A DNA stretch of 64,000 nucleotides from Nocardiopsis alborubida (GCF_012396365.1 NZ_JAAXPG010000020.1:97544-161543); one strand, 5' to 3'. Shown: positions 17,154-26,728, counted from the stretch's first letter. Notes: generated by a model from the letters alone, not told the origin. Numbers and translations are program-made.

Positions 17154-19039
17154 GCCGGATCCTCGCTTCCCATGTACATGGGCGGTTCGGTGTTGCGGCC
17201 GATACGGCCGGGGTCGTTCACGATCAGGGAGAGCTCGTGGCCGCAGTGGTCCTCGCCCTCCTCGCCCAGTGCCTGCCTGCGCACGTGCCGGACCCTGTCC
17301 GCGAGCTTGTCGAACGGAGTCCCTTCGACCAGGTGCCTGAGCTGCCCTGCCCGGCGTGCGCCGGAGCAGCCGTCGTGGTCGTCGTGGTCGCAGGCCCGGC
17401 GCGGCAGGAGCATGATCGGCACACCGGCGTCCAGGGCGCCCTCGATCTGCGGGAACCGGGCACGGGTGGAGTGGACCAGCGCCTGCTTGTCGGCGCGGGC
17501 GTTGAGCCTGCGCTTGGTCGTCATGCGGTCGGTGGTCCCGACACAGGTGAGGACCTGCGCGCCGGCCTTGCCCCGGGCCTGGAGGGCGTTCCACCGTTCC
17601 CTGAGGGCGGCGTTTCTGTGGAAGGCGTTCCCGGCGTCGTCGGAGGAAGGCTCCGCCCCCTGGAACAGGGTCGTGTGCAGCTCCGAGGCCGAGACCACCA
17701 CCGGGTAGCGGTCGGTGATCTGCTGGAAGGTGGTGAGTTTCCACAGTTCGAACCCGGAGTGGAACAGCGGGACCGGGACCACGAACTCGAAGAGCGTGTT
17801 CGCGTCGTGCCTGTCATAGCCCAGGAGCAGCGCGTTCAGGTGAGGCTCGACCGAGTCCTGCAACCCGTCCTCGGGCACCTCGGCCAGCTCCAGGGACGCG
17901 CCGGGTACGCCCTCGTCCTCGCGCCGCAGGGTGACGGTGTAGGTGTCGTCGTAGAGCAGCCTGTGCGCGGTCACGGTGACGTAGGAGGGGGCTTCGGGAT
18001 CGGCGGACCCCGTGCCGCAGTACTCCTCCAGCCACGTGCGCAGCCCGTCCCCGCGGTCGGGTGGGAGACTGGCGTGGACCCGCCGCAGGAACGCGCCCAG
18101 GTCGCCTTCGCGGTCGCCGGACAGGCCCTTCTCGGCGGTGTGGCGGACCCACTGCCAGGGCGTGGCGGGCGTGACGTCGACGGGGTCGTGCTGGAAGTGG
18201 GGGAAGCAGAGTCCGTGGACCCCGCGGAAGTCGACCTCGTCGCCGAGTCCGGTGACGATCCGGCGCAGTCGCCTGCGGGCGTCCGGAGTGAACCAGCCCA
18301 GGTCGATGTGGTCGTCGATCTCCTCCCACACGCGGCCGATCGCCGACAGGGGGATCATCGTGCCGCTGCGGCCCCTGACACGCCGGTCACCGGTGCTGAT
18401 CATGCCGACGACGTGTCGGTCGTCCTCCTCCCAGCCCCGCCACCACGCTCCGGTGAGGTAGGCGCCCGCGCCGCTGTACCCGTGGCTGATCGTCCCCGGA
18501 TCGCCGGAGGCGAGGGTGACCTGCCACCTGTCCTGTGTGAGGTGTTTGTCCTGCCTGGTGAACAGGTCCAGCACGGTCCCGTCGTGGTCGTTGAAGACCG
18601 GCTCCGGAGACCGGCCGTCCGGGGACGTCCCCCCGGCCGCCGACGTGGGAAACCCCAGAGCGGACACCTCGATCCTGCCGTGCCCGGTGGCGGGACCGAC
18701 GCCGGGGGGCAGGAGCGCGTGGGGAGAGGCCAGGAGGGCGGGGCGGATGTCGGTGTCCTCGTCCAGCTCCAGGACGGCGACGTCGGGCTCCCCGCCTCGC
18801 CAGTCCGCGCGCACCGCGATCCGGGCGAACCGGTGGACACCGTTCCTGCCGGGGAGGGGGAAGCACACGTGCACGTCGGTCTCCTCACCGAGCCCCTCCA
18901 GGTTGTGGGCACAGGTGACCACGTGGCGGGAACCGACCAGGAACGCCGCGCCCAACGGCTCCTCGGCCTCCTCGCCACCCCTCTCCACCATGACGGACAG
19001 GCGGGCGCGCCAGGAGAAGCCGGACGCCGGGCCGGACAT
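17150..19039 (-). CDS. trypsin-like protease with VMAP-C-like C-terminal domain
   Basis: ATG 19039 has GGAGG seven bases upstream (a GTG lies directly before it) and gives 629 residues without a signal peptide, so the enzyme is cytoplasmic. The chymotrypsin-fold triad is visible: His45 in VVTCAHNL, Asp87 in PDVAVLELDED, and Ser189 in GYSGAGAYL, where the usual GDSGG is changed to GYSGA. The C-terminal half (about 330-629) matches the expected layout of the vWA-MoxR-associated C-terminal domain, ending with HELSLIVNDPGRIG. In such systems the protease is the likely effector, unleashed when the ATPase partner senses invasion. It leads an operon with overlapping MoxR and STAND genes. Substrate unknown. 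Confidence 0.85.
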   Translation of the reverse strand: MSGPASGFSWRARLSVMVERGGEEAEEPLGAAFLVGSRHVVTCAHNLEGLGEETDVHVCFPLPGRNGVHRFARIAVRADWRGGEPDVAVLELDEDTDIRPALLASPHALLPPGVGPATGHGRIEVSALGFPTSAAGGTSPDGRSPEPVFNDHDGTVLDLFTRQDKHLTQDRWQVTLASGDPGTISHGYSGAGAYLTGAWWRGWEEDDRHVVGMISTGDRRVRGRSGTMIPLSAIGRVWEEIDDHIDLGWFTPDARRRLRRIVTGLGDEVDFRGVHGLCFPHFQHDPVDVTPATPWQWVRHTAEKGLSGDREGDLGAFLRRVHASLPPDRGDGLRTWLEEYCGTGSADPEAPSYVTVTAHRLLYDDTYTVTLRREDEGVPGASLELAEVPEDGLQDSVEPHLNALLLGYDRHDANTLFEFVVPVPLFHSGFELWKLTTFQQITDRYPVVVSASELHTTLFQGAEPSSDDAGNAFHRNAALRERWNALQARGKAGAQVLTCVGTTDRMTTKRRLNARADKQALVHSTRARFPQIEGALDAGVPIMLLPRRACDHDDHDGCSGARRAGQLRHLVEGTPFDKLADRVRHVRRQALGEEGEDHCGHELSLIVNDPGRIGRNTEPPMYMGSEDPA

Positions 19040-19617
19040 CACACGGCCTCCGTCATCCGCCCGCTCCGTCCGCCTGGGGCGGACACGTCGCGAGGACCGT
19101 CGGACGGGCCGGGGGCAGAGGCTGCCTGACCGGTTCGGTGTCGGGCCGGTCCTGTCACGGGGCCTCCTGGCGGCTGTGCTGTACGGGGGAGGAGCAGAGC
19201 ACGGGGTCACATGCAAGCACACCGCCACACCGGATGTGGGCGGTTGACGGAAACCGCCGCCAAGCGGTGACCAGCCCGGTGCCCGGCCCCTTGATCCGTT
19301 CTCTCGGACGGGAGGCCACGGATTCCGCGCTTTCCGAAACCCCCGGCTTGGTGGCAGGTGCCGGAGGTTGCGTCCCAGACCGGAGACACGTGCGCCAGGC
19401 ACGGCGACCGGCCCCGGCGTGCTGCTGCCGGAGGGGCGGGAACGGAGAGGTGGGAGCGGAGCCCGTGTCGCTCGCGCCTGGCGGAGCGCGGGCACCGAGA
19501 ATCGAAGGGCGCCGGTGGGTCACCCTGTGTGTTCGTACGGGTGTGAAGGGTGCCTGCCTGCCCTGCCCGAGGCCCGCTCCGCCGCCCCGCTCCGCCGAAC
19601 GAGGGAGAACCCCTTCC
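19040..19617. other. divergent intergenic region
   Basis: This 578-base gap separates the divergent protease operon (minus) and serine hydrolase (plus). It must carry promoters for both, but I find no convincing -35/-10 pair, no RNA gene and no coding-like frame. Confidence 0.5.
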
Positions 19618-20577
19618 ATGTCCGCCGACCGCACACTCGCCGGGCGCCGACGCCCGGCACGGTCCGCCGCCGTGGTCATCGCCGCGGCGCTCACCGCCGG
19701 GTTGACCGCCGCCGCGCCGCCGACGGCCGCCTTCGCGCAGGAGCCGGTCTGCGCCTCCGAGTCGCACCCCGACGTCGCGCGACGGCTCGACGAGCGGATC
19801 CGCCAACGAGTGGACGAGCGGGAGGGGACGATCGCTGTGGGAGTCTCCGCGCACGGCGGCGACCTCACCTGCGGGCTCGACCCCGACGCGGAGTTCGACG
19901 CGGCCAGCGTCGGCAAGGTCGTCGTCCTCGGCGCGCTGCTGCGCACCGCCATGGACGAGGACCGGGAGCTCACCGCCGAGGAGAAGGACCTGGCGACCGA
20001 CATGATCACCGTCTCGGACAACGACGCGGCCACGGAGCTGCGCAACCGGATCGGCCCCGAGCGCGTCCAGCGCTTCCTCGACCTGGCGGGCATGGACGCC
20101 ACGGAACCGGATCCGGAGGGCTACGTCGGCCTGATGGGGATCACCGTCTCCGACCAGCTCACCCTGCTCCGCCTGCTGCGCACGGACAACGACGTGCTCG
20201 GCCAGGAGGAGCGCGACTTCGCGCGCGGCCTCATGGGCGACGTGACCGAGGAACAGCGCTGGGGCGTGTCCTCGGGCGCGCCCGCCGACGCCGGGGTGTA
20301 CCTCAAGAACGGCTGGCTGCCCCACACCGACACCAACCTCTGGCGGGTGCACAGCATCGGCGGCTTCCGTGACACCCCGGTCGGCGACTACGACGTCGTG
20401 GTCCTGACCGACGGCAACGACGGGATGCGCTACGGGGTGGACACCGTCGAGTCCGTGGCGGCCGAGGTGCACTCCGGCCTCAGCGGCCAGGACGTCCGGG
20501 CGGGGGTTCCGCCGACCGGGCTGACGCGGTCCCTCTCCCACGGCTCCGACGGCTCCGACGGTTCGGGCCGCGCATGA
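19618..20577 (+). CDS. secreted class A beta-lactamase-related serine hydrolase
   Basis: ATG 19618, eight bases after a GGGAGAA site, gives 319 residues. A long signal peptide (1-40) ends at FAQEP. The penicillin-binding fold motifs are present: SVGK at 97-100 (the SxxK nucleophile and base), SDN at 133-135, and KNG at 230-232 in place of KTG. The Glu166 region typical of true class A enzymes is not obvious. The Asn in KNG and the low similarity to known resistance enzymes make a peptidoglycan or esterase-like role as likely as beta-lactam hydrolysis. The last 25 residues are a Ser/Gly/Asp-rich tail. It stands alone, with the YchJ-like gene 160 bases downstream. Confidence 0.85.
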   Translation: MSADRTLAGRRRPARSAAVVIAAALTAGLTAAAPPTAAFAQEPVCASESHPDVARRLDERIRQRVDEREGTIAVGVSAHGGDLTCGLDPDAEFDAASVGKVVVLGALLRTAMDEDRELTAEEKDLATDMITVSDNDAATELRNRIGPERVQRFLDLAGMDATEPDPEGYVGLMGITVSDQLTLLRLLRTDNDVLGQEERDFARGLMGDVTEEQRWGVSSGAPADAGVYLKNGWLPHTDTNLWRVHSIGGFRDTPVGDYDVVVLTDGNDGMRYGVDTVESVAAEVHSGLSGQDVRAGVPPTGLTRSLSHGSDGSDGSGRA

Positions 20578-20736
20578 GCCCGGAGCCCGTTCCCCCGAGG
20601 GGAGGGGCACGGTGCGCGTGACCGGCCCGTGCGGCTCGCTCGGCGATACCCGGGGCCGCCTCCGGGCGGAACCCGGACCGGCCCCGGAGCGGCCCGGCTC
20701 CGAACCCGTCACGGCACGGGGACGCCGGAGGCCACA

Positions 20737-21180
20737 ATGGAAGGCATGTCGCAGCGCAGAACCCGCCACCGCACGTCCCCGCCACGGCCTTCGGCCGCCC
20801 CCGAGGCGCCCTGCCCCTGCGGCGGCCCCGCGGCCTACCAGGACTGCTGCGGCCGCCTGCACGGCGGCCGGGCCACGGCGTCCACCGCCGAACAGCTCAT
20901 GCGCTCGCGCTACAGCGCCTTCGCCGTCGGCGACCGTGACCACCTCCTGCGGACCTGGCACCCGAGCACCAGGCCGCGGCGCCTGGACCTGGACCCCGGC
21001 ACCGAGTGGATGCGCCTGGAGATCCTGTCCACCACCGGGGGCACCCCGTTCCACAACGAGGGCACGGTCGCCTTCCGCGCGTCGTACCGCGAGGGCGGCC
21101 GTGAGGAGGCGCTCGTCGAGAACAGCCGCTTCGTCCGCCACGAGGGCGCCTGGGTCTACCTCGACGCGCTCGCGGACTGA
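20737..21180 (+). CDS. YchJ-family SEC-C-like protein
   Basis: The 147-residue product contains an N-terminal Cys-rich motif (APCPCGGPAAYQDCCGRLH) matching the YchJ/SEC-C zinc-binding pattern, then TAEQLMRSRYSAFAVGD and a C-terminal alpha+beta domain with RASYREGG and ENSRFVRHEGAWVY, as in YchJ (UPF0225). ATG 20737 follows GGAGG by five bases; ATG 20746 is a credible alternative since a CACAAT box sits seven bases before it. The family is common and its biochemical role is unknown, though the metal-binding motif is shared with SecA. It appears monocistronic. Confidence 0.88.
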   Translation: MEGMSQRRTRHRTSPPRPSAAPEAPCPCGGPAAYQDCCGRLHGGRATASTAEQLMRSRYSAFAVGDRDHLLRTWHPSTRPRRLDLDPGTEWMRLEILSTTGGTPFHNEGTVAFRASYREGGREEALVENSRFVRHEGAWVYLDALAD

Positions 21181-21310
21181 GGGCGCTCCGGACGGTGCGG
21201 TGCACGGCGAACAGCGCGAGGTGCGGACGAGGTCACACTCTGTCCCCCCGACACGATAGGAAGGGAGCGCGCAACCGACCGAACGTACCCACACGGACAC
21301 GGAGCCCCAC

Positions 21311-22972
21311 ATGACTCCCCAACCTCCCGGCCCCCTGGAACAGGGCGAAATCCTCCAGGACCTCGCCGGGCGACTGGTCGCGGTCGTCCCGCAGGGCTGG
21401 CAGCAGCTCACCTACCTGGCCAGGGTGATCGGCGCCCACCGCAGCGACATGCTCGCCGTCCAGGAGGCGGACGGCCAGGTCCGGCAGCTGGAGGTGCCCG
21501 CCGGCGTCGACGACCTGGTCGACGCGCTCAAGCGGTCCGGGTTCCAGGAGGGCGGGGGCACCTGGCTCTCCGTGATCCTCTCGGTCCACCACTCGCACCA
21601 GTTCAACGTCGAGTACAACCACGACACCGAGCCCGACCTGCCGCCCGGGACGAGCCCGCTCGTCTACGCCCAGGAACTGGAGCGCTTCCCGCGCTCGCAC
21701 GACCGGATCCCGGACTGGCTCGGCGCCCGGCTGGAGCAGGCACGCGAACTGGAGCCCGAGCGGATACGCGAGGAGTTCGGCGCGGCCCTGGTACGGGCCT
21801 GCGAGCGGGAGGGGCTGCGCGCCGACTTCCTGCCGCCGACCCGCCTGCGCGTGTTCGACTCCGGGGGCACGGTCCTCATGGAGGCCGACATGAGGGACAC
21901 CTTCGACCAGGCCGCCATCACCACGGACGAGCATCGGACCGGACTGGCCGCACACTTCGCGGGCTTCATGGCCCGCGCCGCGCGGGAGCGCGAGCAGGCC
22001 GCCGGCGGGTCCTCCGCCGGTACGCGCGACGCGGACCCCGCCGACAGCGCCCCGGCGGCCGACCCGGCCGGCCCTCCCACCCCGGCGGACCCCGACGACA
22101 CGGTGGCCGCCTCCCTGGCGGAGGCCTTCGCCGAGGCCGGGGTGAGTGCCGCCTTCCAGGGCGCCGACACGCTCGTCGTGACACTGCCCGACGGCAACCA
22201 CGCCAGCGCCGACATCAGCGGGCTGCGCGCCGCCCTGAACGGGGCCACCCCCGAGCAGATCGCGCACAACACCGCCCAGTTCGCGCGCACGTCCGTCGAG
22301 CATCTGAGCCAGGCCACCGGGCAGGGCGGCGGCGACACCGACGGACGGCTGCGGGCACGCCTCTACCCGGCCTCCGCGTTTCCCGAGGAGGTGCTGGAGT
22401 CCCTCCTGACCCGCGAGATCGCCCCCGGGCTGTGGCAGACCGTCGTCGTCGACGCCTCCGACTCGCTGCGGCCGCTGCCCCGGCAGGTGCACGAGCGCTC
22501 CGGCCGCCCCGACGGCGAGGTCTTCGCCGAGGCCGTGGCCGCCTCCGTGGCCGAGACCGTCGAGGTCAGCGAACACGAGGTCAACGGGGCGCACATCGTG
22601 CACATCGGCGGCCAGCACCCCTACGTGGCGGCGCATGTACACGCCCTCGACCGCTACCTCGGCGACCTGCCGCACGGCGCGCTCGTGGCCTTCCCCGTCC
22701 CCGAGGTGCTCCTCGCCCACCCCCTGGGGCAGGGCCACCCGATCGCCGCCATGGACCACATGCAGCAGATCGCCGAGCGGTTCACCGCCGACGGCGACAA
22801 GCCCGTCAGCGCCCAGCTCTACTGGTGGCACCCCGGTTCGCGCTCGCGCGAGCAGGGCACGCCGCCCGACCTGCGTCCCGTGGGGGCCAGGATCGACCAC
22901 GAGAACAGGTCGGTCTCGCTGCTGACCTCCGACGAGGAGTTCGGGCCCATGCTCGACTCCCTGGCCGGGTAG
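21311..22972 (+). CDS. YezG-like / DUF1444-like two-domain protein
   Basis: The 553-residue soluble product falls into two parts. Residues 1-140 resemble YezG-family (DUF600) immunity proteins: a helix with VPQGWQQLTYLARVIG, a hydrophobic strand, FNVEYNHDTEP and FPRSHDRIPDWL. A low-complexity Ala/Pro/Asp linker (about 245-275) divides the middle. Residues 345-553 resemble DUF1444 proteins (YPASAFPEEVLESLL and AAHVHALDRYLGDLPHGALVAFPVPE). Both assignments are from pattern memory. YezG proteins neutralise YeeF-type toxins, but no toxin gene is adjacent here, so the fusion may have another role. A strong hairpin terminator follows immediately downstream. Confidence 0.65.
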   Translation: MTPQPPGPLEQGEILQDLAGRLVAVVPQGWQQLTYLARVIGAHRSDMLAVQEADGQVRQLEVPAGVDDLVDALKRSGFQEGGGTWLSVILSVHHSHQFNVEYNHDTEPDLPPGTSPLVYAQELERFPRSHDRIPDWLGARLEQARELEPERIREEFGAALVRACEREGLRADFLPPTRLRVFDSGGTVLMEADMRDTFDQAAITTDEHRTGLAAHFAGFMARAAREREQAAGGSSAGTRDADPADSAPAADPAGPPTPADPDDTVAASLAEAFAEAGVSAAFQGADTLVVTLPDGNHASADISGLRAALNGATPEQIAHNTAQFARTSVEHLSQATGQGGGDTDGRLRARLYPASAFPEEVLESLLTREIAPGLWQTVVVDASDSLRPLPRQVHERSGRPDGEVFAEAVAASVAETVEVSEHEVNGAHIVHIGGQHPYVAAHVHALDRYLGDLPHGALVAFPVPEVLLAHPLGQGHPIAAMDHMQQIAERFTADGDKPVSAQLYWWHPGSRSREQGTPPDLRPVGARIDHENRSVSLLTSDEEFGPMLDSLAG

Positions 22973-22988
22973 CTGACCGGGCAGACCG

Positions 22989-23015
22989 GGGGAGCCGCCG
23001 CGTCGGCGGCTCCCC
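22989..23015 (+). terminator. GC-rich hairpin terminator
   Basis: A perfect 12-bp stem (GGGGAGCCGCCG-type arm, loop CGT, complementary arm ending CTCCCC) lies 17 bases after the stop of the YezG/DUF1444-like gene. There is no U-tract, as is common for actinobacterial terminators. Confidence 0.65.
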
Positions 23016-23070
23016 GACGCCCCTGCGCGCCCGCGGCACCGCTCCGCCGCCAGAAAGGACAGGTCCCCTC

Positions 23071-24366
23071 ATGCCCGACGCTCCGTCCCGCGCGCTCGCG
23101 GCCCTCAGCGGCGCGGTCCTCGCAGTCGGGCTGTGCGCCTGCACCCCCCAGGCCCCGCCCGAGCAGCCCGTCGACCGCGTCCTCCTCTCACCCACCGCCG
23201 ACCCCGGCACCTCCCAGACCGTGACCTGGCGCGCCTTCGACGCGGAGGAGGCCTTCCTGGAGATCGGTCCCGAGGACGGGTCCGCGGAACCCGCCCGGAT
23301 CCCGGGGCAGGCCACCGGAGGAGAGGGGCCCGGTTCCACCTTCGCGGCCACGGCCACCGGCCTGGAGCCGGACACCGCCTACCGCTACCGGATCGGGGAG
23401 AGCGGCGGAGGCGGCAGCGAGGGCGGCGACACGGGGGGAGCGGTGAGCGACTGGCGCACCTTCACCACCGCCGCAGAGGGGGCCGAACCCTTCAGCTTCC
23501 TGTACTTCGGCGACCTCCAGAACGACATCACCGACGAGGCCGCCCCCGTCGTCAGAGCCGGACTGGAGGCCGCACCCGACGCCGAGCTGGCCGTGCACTC
23601 CGGCGACCTGGTCGACTCGGCCGACAGCGGCTCCGAGTGGGACGAGTGGTTCGACGCCTTCGGCCCGGCCACCGGAAGCATGAACCACGTGGCCACGCCC
23701 GGCAACCACGAGTACGACGACGGGTTGAGCGAACACTGGGTCCCGCAGTTCCCCGGCGCGGGCAACGGACCCGACCGGGGCGCCGACCTGGCAGAGACGG
23801 TCTACCACACCGACTACCAGGGCGTACGCTTCGTGGTGCTCAACTCCAACTACCGCGAGGTGCCCCAGGACGAGGCCGGGCGGTGGCTGGACACGCAGCG
23901 CCGGTGGCTGGAGCGGGTGCTGGCCGACAACCCCCACGAGTGGACCGTGGTCACCTTCCACCACCCGGTCTTCTCCGCCGACCCCGACCGCGACAACGAG
24001 CCGCTGCGCGAGGCGTGGCTGCCGGTGCTGGAGGAGTACGACGTGGACCTGGTCCTCCAGGGGCACGACCACTCCTACACCCGCGGCAACATGACCGAGC
24101 ACCGGACCGACGACCCCGACACGCACACCGGCCCGGTCCACGTGGTCGCGGTGACCGGCCCCAAGACGTACGACGCGGCCGAGGACAACTGGACCGACCA
24201 CGGCGCCGAGGTGCGCGTGCAGCGCACCGACACCCAGACCTTCCAGACGGTCTCGGTGGACGGCGCCACCCTGGAGTACCGCTCCCGCACCGCCGACGGC
24301 CAGGCCGTGGACTCCTTCACCATCGTCAAGGACGGGGACGGCAGGCGCGTCACGGACGGCTCCTGA
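23071..24366 (+). CDS. lipoprotein metallophosphoesterase (purple acid phosphatase-like)
   Basis: ATG 23071 has AAAGGA upstream and gives 431 residues. The N-terminus is a lipoprotein signal with lipobox LCAC, so Cys at about residue 25 should be lipidated. A fibronectin/PAP N-terminal-like beta domain (about 35-140, ending DWRTFTT) precedes the calcineurin-like core. All metal-binding blocks are visible: YFGDLQND, HSGDLVDSAD, GNHEYDD, FHHPVF and GHDHSYTRG. The enzyme should hydrolyse phosphoesters at the outer face of the membrane with a di-metal centre. It lies alone, convergent with the epoxide hydrolase gene; a short CCTGACT/AGTCAGG hairpin (24472-24488) sits in the junction. Confidence 0.9.
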   Translation: MPDAPSRALAALSGAVLAVGLCACTPQAPPEQPVDRVLLSPTADPGTSQTVTWRAFDAEEAFLEIGPEDGSAEPARIPGQATGGEGPGSTFAATATGLEPDTAYRYRIGESGGGGSEGGDTGGAVSDWRTFTTAAEGAEPFSFLYFGDLQNDITDEAAPVVRAGLEAAPDAELAVHSGDLVDSADSGSEWDEWFDAFGPATGSMNHVATPGNHEYDDGLSEHWVPQFPGAGNGPDRGADLAETVYHTDYQGVRFVVLNSNYREVPQDEAGRWLDTQRRWLERVLADNPHEWTVVTFHHPVFSADPDRDNEPLREAWLPVLEEYDVDLVLQGHDHSYTRGNMTEHRTDDPDTHTGPVHVVAVTGPKTYDAAEDNWTDHGAEVRVQRTDTQTFQTVSVDGATLEYRSRTADGQAVDSFTIVKDGDGRRVTDGS

Positions 24367-24483
24367 GCCGCCGTTGTCGAGGCACCACCGAACGCCGCCG
24401 GGTCCGGGGTCGGCGCGGCCCCGGACGTGCCGGACCGGCCGGGCCCCGAACGGTCTTCGCGGCCCTGGGGCCCTGACTCGGAG

Positions 24484-25626
24484 TCAGGAAAGGCCGCGGA
24501 AGAAGGCGCGGATGTCGTCCGCGAGCAGCTCCGCCTCCTCCATCGCGGGGAAGTGACCGCCCTCGGTGAACTCGCTCCAGTGGCCGATCGCCTTCCCCGG
24601 GTCCACCGCGCGGCGCATGAGCGGATGGGTGTCGAACACGGCCCATCCGGACGGCACGTCGGAGGCCGTGACCAGGTCGACCCCGGAGTGCGCGGACTCG
24701 TAGTAGAACTGCGCGCTCGACGCGCCGCTGCGGGTGAACCAGTACAGGCTGATGTTCGTGAGGAGCTGGTCGCGGTCGACCGTCTCGTCCGGCGTCCGGT
24801 AGGCGCCGCCGGATCTGGTCCTGAACTTCTCGGCGATCCACGCGAGCTGGCCGACCGGCGAGTCGGTGAGCGCCGCGCCGATCGTGTCGGGGCGGTGGTC
24901 CTGCATCGCCAGGTACCCGCGCTCGGCCGCGGCCTCGGCGCGCACCGCCTCGATCTGGGCCGTCTCGTCGTCGGACAGACCGTCGGGGTAGGGGAACCTG
25001 TCGCCGAGCAGCCCGAGCCACCGGGGGTCGCTGCCGATGTGCGTGCCGATGACGCGCTCCGGGTGGAGCGCCGCGAGGCGGCCGGCGGTGCCCGCACCGA
25101 TGTCGGTGCCGTGGGCCGCGAACCTCTCGTAGCCCAGACGCGTCATGATCTCGGCGTAGGCCTCCGTCGTCCGCGCCAGCTCCCAGCCGGTCCCTGACAG
25201 AGGGGTGGAGAACCCGAAGCCGGGCAGCGACGGGATGACCACGTGGAAGTCGTCGGTCAGCAGCGGGACGAGCCGCCGGTACTCGACGAACGAGCCCGGC
25301 CAGCCGTGGTTCAGGATCAGCGGGGTCGCCTCCGGGTTCGCCGATCGCACGTGGACGACGTGGAACGTCTGGCCGTCGACGACCGTCGTGGACTGTCCGT
25401 ACTCGTTGAGCCCCTCCTCCTGCGCACGCCAGTCGAACCCGTCGCGCCAGTACTCGGCGAGCTCCCTCAGGTACGCCAGCGGGATGCCGCGGCTGAAGTC
25501 GGTGCGGTCTTCTCGGCCCGGCACGGGGGCCGGCCAGCGCGTGCGCGCCAGCCGGTCGCGCAGGTCGTCGACGTCGGCCTGCGGGATGTCGATGCAAAAC
25601 GGTGTGAGTGCGTTGTTCGCGTTCAT
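24484..25626 (-). CDS. epoxide hydrolase (EHN domain, alpha/beta hydrolase)
   Basis: ATG 25626 (MNANNALTPFCIDIPQADVDD) gives 380 residues; an in-frame ATG at 25647 is possible. Residues 1-110 form the epoxide hydrolase N-terminal domain, with the typical LRDRLARTRWP. The alpha/beta hydrolase core follows: oxyanion motif HGWPGS (107-112), nucleophile Asp175 in HGTDIGAG, and a late His in GGHFPAMEE. Tyr-containing cap segments (GAYRTPDE) agree with juvenile-hormone/microsomal-type enzymes. It should open small epoxides to diols. A WYL-family regulator gene is divergent 51 bases away, a common arrangement in which the regulator controls the hydrolase. Confidence 0.92.
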   Translation of the reverse strand: MNANNALTPFCIDIPQADVDDLRDRLARTRWPAPVPGREDRTDFSRGIPLAYLRELAEYWRDGFDWRAQEEGLNEYGQSTTVVDGQTFHVVHVRSANPEATPLILNHGWPGSFVEYRRLVPLLTDDFHVVIPSLPGFGFSTPLSGTGWELARTTEAYAEIMTRLGYERFAAHGTDIGAGTAGRLAALHPERVIGTHIGSDPRWLGLLGDRFPYPDGLSDDETAQIEAVRAEAAAERGYLAMQDHRPDTIGAALTDSPVGQLAWIAEKFRTRSGGAYRTPDETVDRDQLLTNISLYWFTRSGASSAQFYYESAHSGVDLVTASDVPSGWAVFDTHPLMRRAVDPGKAIGHWSEFTEGGHFPAMEEAELLADDIRAFFRGLS

Positions 25627-25677
25627 GGCACCGACGTTTCCAGGCAATGCGGCAGGTGAGCTTCCGCGATTGCCGAA

Positions 25678-26652
25678 ATGCTGGGGGACATGTTGGAGAC
25701 CTCGGCCCGCCTGCTCGAACTGCTGTCACTGCTCCAGCTCAAGCGCGACTGGACGAGCTCCGAGCTCGCCGGCCGGCTCGGTGTGAGCACGAGGACCGTG
25801 CGCACCGACATCGGCAAACTGCGCTCGCTCGGCTATCCCGTGGACGCGCGCCCCGGCGTCGCGGGCGGGTACCGGCTGGCCGCCGGGACGGCGATGCCCC
25901 CACTGCTGCTCGACGACGACGAGGCCGTCGCCGTCGCGGTCGGACTGGGCGCGGTCGCGACCCAGAGGCTCGGCGTCGAGGAGACGTCGCTCACCGCGCT
26001 CGCGAAGCTGGAGCAGGTGCTGCCCTCGCGCCTGCGTCGGCGCGTCGAGGCGGTACGCGAGGCGACGAGCGTCGTTCCGGGAGCCGAACCGCCGCTCGAC
26101 CTCTCGCTCCTCGGCGCGGTCGCTGCCGCGGTCCGCGGCCACGAACGGCTCCGGTTCGGATACACCAAGCCCGGGGGCGGCGAAGGGGCACGCCACACCG
26201 AACCACGACGGCTGGTGAGCTGGGGGCCGCTCTGGTACCTGCTCGCGTGGGATCTCGACCGCGACGACTGGCGGATCTTCCGTGTCGACCGCATGGTTCC
26301 GCACGCACCGACGGGCGTGCGGTTCCGGCCGCGCGTGATCCCGGGGGACGATGCAGTGGAGTACGTCGTCGGACGCGTCAGCAAGGCGGCCTGGAAGTAC
26401 CGCGCCCGGGTGCTCGTGCACGCTCCCGCCGCCAGGGTCGCCGCGAAGATCCCCGTCCCGGTCGACATCGAGGCGGTCGACGAGACCACGTGCCGTGTCG
26501 AGCTGGGTTCCGACGACCCGGACCGGCTCGCGCTGTGGATGACGCAGCTCGACGCCGACATCGAGGTGGTCGACGGAGACGAGCTCGCGGCGGCGTTCGA
26601 CCGCCTCGCGACGAGGCTGCGCCGCGCGGCGGGTGGCGCGTCCACGACGTGA
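25678..26652 (+). CDS. HTH-WYL transcriptional regulator (DeoR/YafY type)
   Basis: The 324-residue product (MLGDMLETSARLLELLSLLQ) has an N-terminal HTH_11-type winged helix (LAGRLGVSTRTVRTDIGKL, residues 25-55). A WYL domain follows, with the characteristic GPLWYLLAWDLDRDDWRIFRVDRM, and a C-terminal WCX extension. ATG 25678 is used; ATG 25690 is an alternative and neither has a well-spaced ribosome site. WYL regulators bind nucleic acid or small ligands and act as repressors or activators. The 51-base divergent spacing from the epoxide hydrolase gene makes that gene the likely target, with overlapping promoters. Confidence 0.9.
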   Translation: MLGDMLETSARLLELLSLLQLKRDWTSSELAGRLGVSTRTVRTDIGKLRSLGYPVDARPGVAGGYRLAAGTAMPPLLLDDDEAVAVAVGLGAVATQRLGVEETSLTALAKLEQVLPSRLRRRVEAVREATSVVPGAEPPLDLSLLGAVAAAVRGHERLRFGYTKPGGGEGARHTEPRRLVSWGPLWYLLAWDLDRDDWRIFRVDRMVPHAPTGVRFRPRVIPGDDAVEYVVGRVSKAAWKYRARVLVHAPAARVAAKIPVPVDIEAVDETTCRVELGSDDPDRLALWMTQLDADIEVVDGDELAAAFDRLATRLRRAAGGASTT

Positions 26653-26728
26653 GTCCCGGCCGGGTGGCTTCCAGGACCTGCTGCGGTGCCTCTGCCCGAG
26701 GGAGCGGGCCGGTGCCCCCCCGCGGCTG

